A stretch of DNA of 41,556 nucleotides from assembly GCA_009924135.1 (NCBI GenBank), contig RFSE01000033.1, forward strand, positions 1-41,556. The letters are read 5' to 3'. The stretch's first letter is position 1; each line of letters opens with the position of its first letter. The stretch is from Pseudomonadota bacterium (GTDB lineage Bacteria; Verrucomicrobiota; Verrucomicrobiia; Limisphaerales; SXTU01). The position numbers were made by a program, and so were the translations under genes. A model generated the notes under the pieces. The model ran no database searches. It was not told the origin of the DNA and saw nothing but the letters and a program-made list of their open reading frames with translations. Shown here one piece after another: positions 36,044 through 41,556 of this stretch.

Positions 36044-38500
36044 TCAGGGTTGGGTGAAGACGGGGCTGGTGATGAGGTCGAGGACGAGGGTGCTCATGCC
36101 GCTCTGGCTCTTGCGCGATTTGGCGGCGATGGCTTGAAGCGGTGCGCGGTCGGCGAAGCCGGGCTGACGACCGAGGGCGAAGGTGGCGAGTTTGTGCGTG
36201 AGGTTTTGAATGACAAGGTCCTCGCGCTTTTTCACGAGCTCGCGGAACTCCTGGAAGCTGTTGAAACGACCCACACCCGCCCATTCGTCGGCGGGATTGA
36301 CGGGCTGGCCGTCAATGAGCTTGGCGCGTGCTTTGGGCGTCGGCTCGCTGAGGGCGCGGTATTTTTCGCGCCAGCCGCCGATGACGTCGAAGCTCTCCAG
36401 CGCAAAGCCGAGCGGGTCGATTTTTTTGTGACACGAGGCGCAGGCGGCGATTTCGCGGTGCTTGGCGAGCTGCTGCATGATGGTGGTGGCACCGCGAATG
36501 TCCGGCTCGATGGGCGGCACGTTCGGCGGCGGTGGCGATGGCGGTGTGCCGAGGAATTTCTCCAGCACCCACACGCCGCGTGCGACGGGCGAGGTGGTGC
36601 TGCCGTTGGAGGTCACGGCATGGATGCTGGCCTGCGTGAGCAGTCCGCCACGCACCGTCTTTGTTTTATCGAGACTCACGCGGCGGAAGTCCGGCCCATG
36701 CACGTCTGCGATGCCGTAATGCTTGGCGAGGCGTTCATTGAGCATGGTCCAGTCCGAGTCGATGAGCTGGCGCAGCGGCAGGTCGCGGCGGAACATTTCG
36801 GCGATGAAATGCTCCGTCTCGCCGCGCATGGCAGCCTCCAGTTCGAGGTCGTATTCGGGGTAAAGATTTGCATCCGCGCGCATGACGCCGACCTCGCGCA
36901 CCCGCAGCCATTGGCCGGTGAAATCCTTCAGGAAACGCTCCGCCCGGGCATCGGCGAGCATGCGCTGGGCCTGGGCGCGGCGCTTGCCCGGATCGAGCAG
37001 GCTGCCATCGGCGGCGGCGGCCAGCAGCGCGTCATCGGGAGTGGAGCGCCAGAGGAAAAAAGAAAGGCGCGAGGCGATGGCGTGCGCATCGAGCCGGTCG
37101 GGCGGCTCCTCCCGGTAAAGGAATCGCGACGAGACCATCATCGTGGCCAACGTGCCGCGCAGCGCCTCGTCGGGGGTCATCGTCTGCGTGAACTTCTCGA
37201 ACAGCGCCCGATACTTGGCGACGGTCGCAGGCGTGACGGGGCGGCGGAAGAGCTTCGGCGCGAAGTGAGCGACGATGGCGGCTACTTTCTCCGGCGTGGG
37301 ATTGGCGGTGTCGATGTCGCCAAAGAGCGTGCGATGTCCCGGTGGCGGCCACGTCTCATAAATCGGTCCCTCGATGGTGAAGGAGCGGATGGCGATGAAC
37401 GGGCCTGGCTGGTCAAGCATCGTGCGGTTATAGCTGTGCGACGCGCCATCCATGATGGTGAACACCACGCGGTCGCCCGGCTCCAGGTAATAGCGGGCCT
37501 CAACCTCGCGCGGCTGCTCATCGGTGAAGGCGAAGACGCTTTCCGTTTTCGGCAGCTTGCCTGAATAACCCTCATGGACGGTGAACTTAAGCCGCGCGGG
37601 CTTGCCGTCGTTCTTCAGCGCATAGGCCACCGCTTTCACCCGATACCAGCCGCGCCCGGCGGGAAGGCCGAATTGGGGCTCACCGCTGAAATACTGCTGC
37701 ACGGTGATCACGGCATCCAGGTGCGGGCCGTCATCGGGCTTCGGCGGGCGCAGTGCGCCGTTTTCACGCACGGGGAAACGATAGCCATAGGCGGGTTCGT
37801 CTTTCGCCGCGGCCTGTATCTGCAGGGTGTGCTTCTGCTCGACGGGTCCGAGTTTGTCGAAGTTGGCCAGACGGTCCGCGAGGCCCTTGCGGGCGAGTTC
37901 GATGCCTTTGCGATTGCCCTCATGAAGTGTCATGGTCTTGCTCGCCGTCTCGGGCCGCTTGGCCGGGGCGATCGCCCGGGCGAGCACAAACTCCGCCGCC
38001 TTCATGTATTCCTGCACCTGCGCGGCCGAGAGCATGAGCGCCGCGCCGTTGTTGTCGAATCCGTGGTCGAGGACGTCATCGGGAAACCCGGACGTGAAGT
38101 CGCCATGAACATCGAACAGGTCCGCGATGGTGTTCTTGTATTCGGCGCGGTTCAGCCGCCGCAGCACTACCGCGCCCCCGGTGCCTTTGATCACCGTCGC
38201 GGCGCGGGTCAGCTCGGATTGAATCCAGGCCGTCACCGGCTCGACCTCCGTCGGCTTCGGCTGCTTCGCTTTCTCCGGCGGCATCTCGCCGCGGTGCAGA
38301 TTGTCGAGCACAAGCTGCCAGTTCTCCGCATCGGCGGCGGTCGCGGAGATTTTCAGCTCATCCACACGGAAGTCGCCCTTCTGCTTCTTCGGCCCGTGGC
38401 AGTCGATGCAGTAGGTCTGCATGAAGCTGCTCACCGGAGCGGGCACCGCCGCTTTTGCGGAAGATGCGATGAGGAGGAACGTCAGAAGGATTGGTTTCAT
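36044..38500 (-). CDS. DUF1587/1592/1588/1585/1595 cytochrome c-type protein
   Basis: An 818-residue secreted protein (MKPILLTFLLIASSAKA). The N-terminal cytochrome domain has CIDCH at 31-35 and the trailing RGEMPP. DUF1587 follows (LRRLNRAEYKNTIADLFDV). The DUF1592/1588/1585 blocks include RRPVTPATVAKYRALF, FLYREEPPDRLDAHAIASRLSFFLW, VRGGLLTQASIHAVTSNGSTTSP and a second CASCH at 687-691 (CASCHKKIDPLGFALE). Probably a multi-haem oxidoreductase or lyase-like complex acting on polymers with its DUF1552 partner; substrate undetermined. All family blocks appear intact. Confidence 0.93.
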   Translation of the reverse strand: MKPILLTFLLIASSAKAAVPAPVSSFMQTYCIDCHGPKKQKGDFRVDELKISATAADAENWQLVLDNLHRGEMPPEKAKQPKPTEVEPVTAWIQSELTRAATVIKGTGGAVVLRRLNRAEYKNTIADLFDVHGDFTSGFPDDVLDHGFDNNGAALMLSAAQVQEYMKAAEFVLARAIAPAKRPETASKTMTLHEGNRKGIELARKGLADRLANFDKLGPVEQKHTLQIQAAAKDEPAYGYRFPVRENGALRPPKPDDGPHLDAVITVQQYFSGEPQFGLPAGRGWYRVKAVAYALKNDGKPARLKFTVHEGYSGKLPKTESVFAFTDEQPREVEARYYLEPGDRVVFTIMDGASHSYNRTMLDQPGPFIAIRSFTIEGPIYETWPPPGHRTLFGDIDTANPTPEKVAAIVAHFAPKLFRRPVTPATVAKYRALFEKFTQTMTPDEALRGTLATMMVSSRFLYREEPPDRLDAHAIASRLSFFLWRSTPDDALLAAAADGSLLDPGKRRAQAQRMLADARAERFLKDFTGQWLRVREVGVMRADANLYPEYDLELEAAMRGETEHFIAEMFRRDLPLRQLIDSDWTMLNERLAKHYGIADVHGPDFRRVSLDKTKTVRGGLLTQASIHAVTSNGSTTSPVARGVWVLEKFLGTPPSPPPPNVPPIEPDIRGATTIMQQLAKHREIAACASCHKKIDPLGFALESFDVIGGWREKYRALSEPTPKARAKLIDGQPVNPADEWAGVGRFNSFQEFRELVKKREDLVIQNLTHKLATFALGRQPGFADRAPLQAIAAKSRKSQSGMSTLVLDLITSPVFTQP

Positions 38501-38693
38501 CGGATGGGAAAAGTCATGAGTGCTGCCTGTTCATGGGGCCACGAGGCCGAAGGTGCCGGCGGATGCACGTATTTCTGGCGAGCTTTGGGCGAAAGGCAAA
38601 GCCATGTCGCCGAGCGCCGGAGCGTGACGCTCCGGTTCCTTGTCTCCAAATGAACTATGAATCTCAAGTGAACCATAAATCTGGCCTGTAGTG
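38501..38693. other. Intergenic region with a perfect 8-bp hairpin
   Basis: No gene is visible in these 193 bp. ccggagcg (38617-38624) and cgctccgg (38628-38635) form a perfect hairpin with a 3-nt loop, a common palindrome in such genomes. No U-run follows on the minus strand, so it is not a clear terminator. Confidence 0.5.
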
Positions 38694-40625
38694 TTATTTC
38701 TTGCCGACCGGGGCTGCTTCGACCTGCTTGACCATGAGGCCGTCGAGCGCCTTGGCCTGCACTTGCAGTTTCCAATCTTTGGGTCCCGCAGTGTTTGCCC
38801 GGACGAGCAGGGTGTTTTTCCCTGCGACGAGGTGAACAATCAGTTCCTCGTGCTCTTTGACGAGCCCGTGGGCCACGTCATGCCGAAACACATTCGCGCC
38901 ATTGAGCCAGGCGGCGATTCCGTGGGGGGAGGCGGGAACTTTTGGGACGGACAGCGAGAGCGCGAGCCTGCCCGGCGCTGCGGCCTCAAGCACGACGCGC
39001 GCATAGGCCACTACATCGCGAACTGGCAGGCCGCGCGCGTCCTGCACTTCGATGAAGTCAATCCATCCCTCGGCGTCGAGCGGCTTGTTCACGGCCCAGT
39101 CCAACGTCGCCGCTTCCGCCTCTTTCTCGGGGGGCCAGACCTGATCTTTGATTTGTTTTCGCTGCACCCAATAGGAGGGAGAGATGTCCACAAAGGAGAT
39201 CAGGCCGATTGATCTGGGAGCGGTGGCTGAGGCTGGAGCTGCGGTGGCGTTTGCCGAACGGGCGGGCTCCTTGGTCAGGTCGTAGCAGGCCACGCCATCC
39301 TCAAGCCGGATGAACAGCCTTCCGTCGCAGATGGCGGGTGAGGTGAAGCGCATCGCAGGAACGCTGACAGTGAAGAATGTCGCCGGCATGGTCGGAGTGG
39401 CGCTGAACATTGCCAGCTTCGAATCGCTATCGTTCTTGCTGCTGACGATGTGGAAGACCTTGCCATCGGCGAGGACGGGCGATGAAGTCCCGGAGCCAGC
39501 CGACTTTTGCCAGAGGACCTTCCCGGTGAGGTCGAGGCAGCGGTAGGTTCCGCCAAAGTCGCCGAACACGTGGCCGTCGTGCAGGAGATAGCTGCCGACA
39601 CGATCACCGGTGAATTTAGCGAACAGTTCCTCCGCCTTGTCCGGCTGCAATCGGTAGCCGCTGACCTTGCCTGCTGTGATGCAGACATCGCCGACGATGG
39701 CCGTCGTTCCGGGGCTCGTTTGTTGCCGATGGTCCTCCCAGATCACGCTGCCGTCCTTCGGATTCACGCAGGTCAATTTGCCCGTCTGCGTGATGAGCCT
39801 CGGGCCTTTGTCCGTATTCCAAACGGCGACCGAGGACGATTTGTCGCCGTTCCTGTTGGGATCAGACGTGGCCTGCGGGCAGGCCCACAGCTCCTTGCCG
39901 GTGGCAGGGTCGAAGCCCTTGAGCACACCGCTCTCTTTGCTCGGATCATTGACGCCCGGGTTGAGGTGTTTCCCGCTGCCGGCAATGACCACGAGGACGC
40001 CATCGACAATCGCCGGCGAAGTGTTGATTCCGTCGCCTCCTGTGCCGTCGGCTTCTTCGTTCAAAAGGTTGGCTTGGTTGGCCACCCCGGCGCCCTTGCT
40101 GGCCAAACAGATGCTCGGGGTCTTCCACATCTCCTTGCCGGACCCGGCATCCAGGCAATACATGCCATTGGAGCCGACCACGAAGACCTTGCCGCCGCCC
40201 ACATACGGCGTGCTGCTACAACCGCCGTTTGGTCGACCGGCGTAACTGGCCTTCCACAGCATCTTGCCGGTGTTCGCGTCGAGGCAGAAGATTAGATCGG
40301 CGGCGGCGGCCTGATCATGCACATACAAGTATACTTTGCCCTCGGCCACCACCGGGCTGCCGTAGTTCGAAAACGAGCCACCTTTTTTCGGCCCGCCCAA
40401 GATCTTGTCCGCGCTCTTCCATACCAGCACCGGGCCCTCCGGACCCCACGCGTCGGCGAGCTTGGGGCTGTGCGGCGCGACGCCGTTGCGATTGGGCCCA
40501 CGCCATTGGTTCCAATCCGATTTCATGGCCGCCGTCGTCGGCTTATCGGCACCGCTCACGGCGGGACTCCAGGCGGTGACAAGTGCGACGATAGCGACGA
40601 CGGCAAGTTTGGTGTGATTGGTCAT
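38694..40625 (-). CDS. Secreted PQQ-like beta-propeller protein
   Basis: A 643-residue protein with a signal peptide (MTNHTKLAVVAIVALVTAWSPAVSGA). It opens with WNQWRGPNRNGVAP, the typical planctomycete/verrucomicrobial start, and contains PQQ-type blades: CLDANTGKMLWKASY, CLDAGSGKEMWKTP, GFDPATGKELWACP, CVNPKDGSVIWEDH and CLDLTGKVLWQKS. The last ~150 residues form a separate beta-sandwich (GIAAWLNGANVFRHDVAHGLV; NTLLVRANTAGPKDWKLQV). No PQQ-dehydrogenase active-site or haem motif is evident, so it may be a binding scaffold rather than an enzyme. Confidence 0.88.
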   Translation of the reverse strand: MTNHTKLAVVAIVALVTAWSPAVSGADKPTTAAMKSDWNQWRGPNRNGVAPHSPKLADAWGPEGPVLVWKSADKILGGPKKGGSFSNYGSPVVAEGKVYLYVHDQAAAADLIFCLDANTGKMLWKASYAGRPNGGCSSTPYVGGGKVFVVGSNGMYCLDAGSGKEMWKTPSICLASKGAGVANQANLLNEEADGTGGDGINTSPAIVDGVLVVIAGSGKHLNPGVNDPSKESGVLKGFDPATGKELWACPQATSDPNRNGDKSSSVAVWNTDKGPRLITQTGKLTCVNPKDGSVIWEDHRQQTSPGTTAIVGDVCITAGKVSGYRLQPDKAEELFAKFTGDRVGSYLLHDGHVFGDFGGTYRCLDLTGKVLWQKSAGSGTSSPVLADGKVFHIVSSKNDSDSKLAMFSATPTMPATFFTVSVPAMRFTSPAICDGRLFIRLEDGVACYDLTKEPARSANATAAPASATAPRSIGLISFVDISPSYWVQRKQIKDQVWPPEKEAEAATLDWAVNKPLDAEGWIDFIEVQDARGLPVRDVVAYARVVLEAAAPGRLALSLSVPKVPASPHGIAAWLNGANVFRHDVAHGLVKEHEELIVHLVAGKNTLLVRANTAGPKDWKLQVQAKALDGLMVKQVEAAPVGKK

Positions 40626-40690
40626 GGTCCGCTACTATTATGGGTTATTGGGACATCCTTTGAGGGCGGCGGGGTCGAAGTTCATAGTCA

Positions 40691-41556
40691 TCACACGATT
40701 TCCTTAATGACGCCATCAGCCTCGCCGCCTTGAAATTTGTCGGGCACTTTCACGCCCATGACGCCGAACATGGTCTGCCAGAGGTTGCCGAGGCGGACAT
40801 CTTTCTTGGCGAGGTGGCCCTGGTGTTTGATGCCGATTTTGTGGCCGCCGACGAGCATGGTGGGCAGTTCGGTGTTGTTGTGGGCGTTGACAGTGCCGCC
40901 GCTGCTGCCCCAGACGAGCATGGTGTGGTCGAGCAGGGTGCCGTCGCCTTCCTTGGCGCTCTTGAGCTTTTCGATGAAATAGGCCCAGTCCTCCATATAC
41001 CAGGTGTCCACGGTGGTGAGCCACTTGAGCTTGTCGGGGTCTTCGCCGTGGTGGGTCATCTCGTGATAGCCGTAGGGGCAGCCTTTGTAGGCGTAGCAAT
41101 GGGTGCCGTCGTTGAGGTCGCGGCGGGCGTAGTAGTTGATGACGCGCGTGCTGTCGGTCTGGAGCGCGAGGGTGATGACGTCGAACATGAGGCGCTGGTA
41201 GCGGCGGTAGTCGAAGTTGCCCTTGGCTTGCAACTCGGGGTCGAGCGCCTGGACGTTTTTGCCGAAGTCGAGCAGCGCGACTTTTGGCTTCGGCTTGTCG
41301 AGCCAGGCGAGGTCGGTGGCGATGCTCTGCTCCACGTCACGGATGGAGGTGAAGTATTCGTCAAGTTTGCGTTGGTCCGAGGAGCTGACTTTTCCTGCAA
41401 GGTCTTTGGAATCTTCGCGCACCAAGTCAAGGATGCTGCGCCTCTCTTTGTCTCTGCGGGTGCGGTTGGCATCGGGTGCGCCTGCAAAAAGGCGTTCAAA
41501 AACTAGCTTTGGATTTACTTCTTTAGGAAGAGGCTGTGCAGCAGAGCGCCAAGACA
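40691..41556 (-). CDS. DUF1552 protein, 3' part (5' end beyond the window)
   Basis: The frame is open to the right window edge: before VREDSKDLAGKVSSSDQRKLDEYFTSIRD it continues upstream as RDKERRSILDL and PKLVFERLFAGAP, typical DUF1552 sequence, so an internal GTG at 41425 is not the true start. Other landmarks: STRVINYYARRD, GYHEMTHHGEDPDKL, LLDHTMLVWGSSGG and the ending GTVNAHNNTELPTMLVGG. Paralogous to the gene at 34775-36028 but of a different subgroup. It lies 65 bp upstream of the PQQ-like gene; its DUF1592 partner is presumably outside the window. Confidence 0.9.
   Translation of the reverse strand, partial: SWRSAAQPLPKEVNPKLVFERLFAGAPDANRTRRDKERRSILDLVREDSKDLAGKVSSSDQRKLDEYFTSIRDVEQSIATDLAWLDKPKPKVALLDFGKNVQALDPELQAKGNFDYRRYQRLMFDVITLALQTDSTRVINYYARRDLNDGTHCYAYKGCPYGYHEMTHHGEDPDKLKWLTTVDTWYMEDWAYFIEKLKSAKEGDGTLLDHTMLVWGSSGGTVNAHNNTELPTMLVGGHKIGIKHQGHLAKKDVRLGNLWQTMFGVMGVKVPDKFQGGEADGVIKEIV

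Noticed and set aside
1..41556. tRNA, rRNA or riboswitch
   Set aside because: No cloverleaf, rRNA segment or known riboswitch core was recognised. A covariance-model scan would be needed to be sure.

Overview
GC-rich (about 60-63%) bacterial chromosome, most likely a verrucomicrobium of the Pedosphaera/Limisphaerales type. That guess rests on gene families: DUF1552 and DUF1592-type cytochrome proteins, a PQQ-like propeller protein, a sulfatase, Tat-exported Gfo/Idh and TIM-barrel proteins, a PVC-type dehydrogenase with FG-GAP repeats, an ECF sigma factor with a membrane-anchored tail, and many palindromic intergenic repeats. It is an inference from family content, not a phylogeny.

Layout. 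(1) 1-10.7 kb, host: a secreted CxxCH protein, an IS110-family remnant with a structured non-coding left end, a 1293-aa FG-GAP/PVC-dehydrogenase protein, a membrane-tethered sigma factor and purD. (2) 10.8-27.4 kb, an integrated plasmid-like element. It carries a large serine recombinase, two XRE regulators, two VirD4/TraD-like ATPases, two small membrane proteins, an ArdC-RadC fusion, a translationally coupled primase cassette, a replication-relaxation protein, a VapC/AbrB toxin-antitoxin pair, a HTH replication-type protein next to 23-bp iterons and a perfect DnaA box, and a HTH/coiled-coil protein whose own 5' coding region is an array of eleven 10-bp repeats. I found no relaxase and no other secretion-system gene. 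(3) 27.1-29.7 kb, a decayed zone: the tail of a lost ATPase gene, a broken GH43/agarase-like enzyme and a cytochrome stub. (4) 29.7-41.6 kb, a minus-strand host cluster: TIM-barrel isomerase, Gfo/Idh oxidoreductase, sulfatase, SDR, DUF1552, DUF1592, PQQ-like protein and the 3' part of a second DUF1552 gene.

How it works together. The element looks like a replicon that integrates by serine recombination: primase, initiator-type HTH protein, iterons and DnaA box for copying; the repeat array with its HTH/coiled-coil protein for segregation or copy control; ArdC-RadC and VapC/AbrB for establishment and maintenance; VirD4-like ATPases for DNA transfer. Several of its genes share an extended -10 motif (TGNTAGRAT), and some start so close to the -10 that leaderless mRNAs are expected. 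The host cluster to the right looks like breakdown of a sulfated polysaccharide, possibly a galactan, with its glycosidases now decayed.

The strongest candidates for something undescribed are the 10-bp array at 26447-26556 and the adjacent iteron/DnaA-box origin candidate at 25762-25886.
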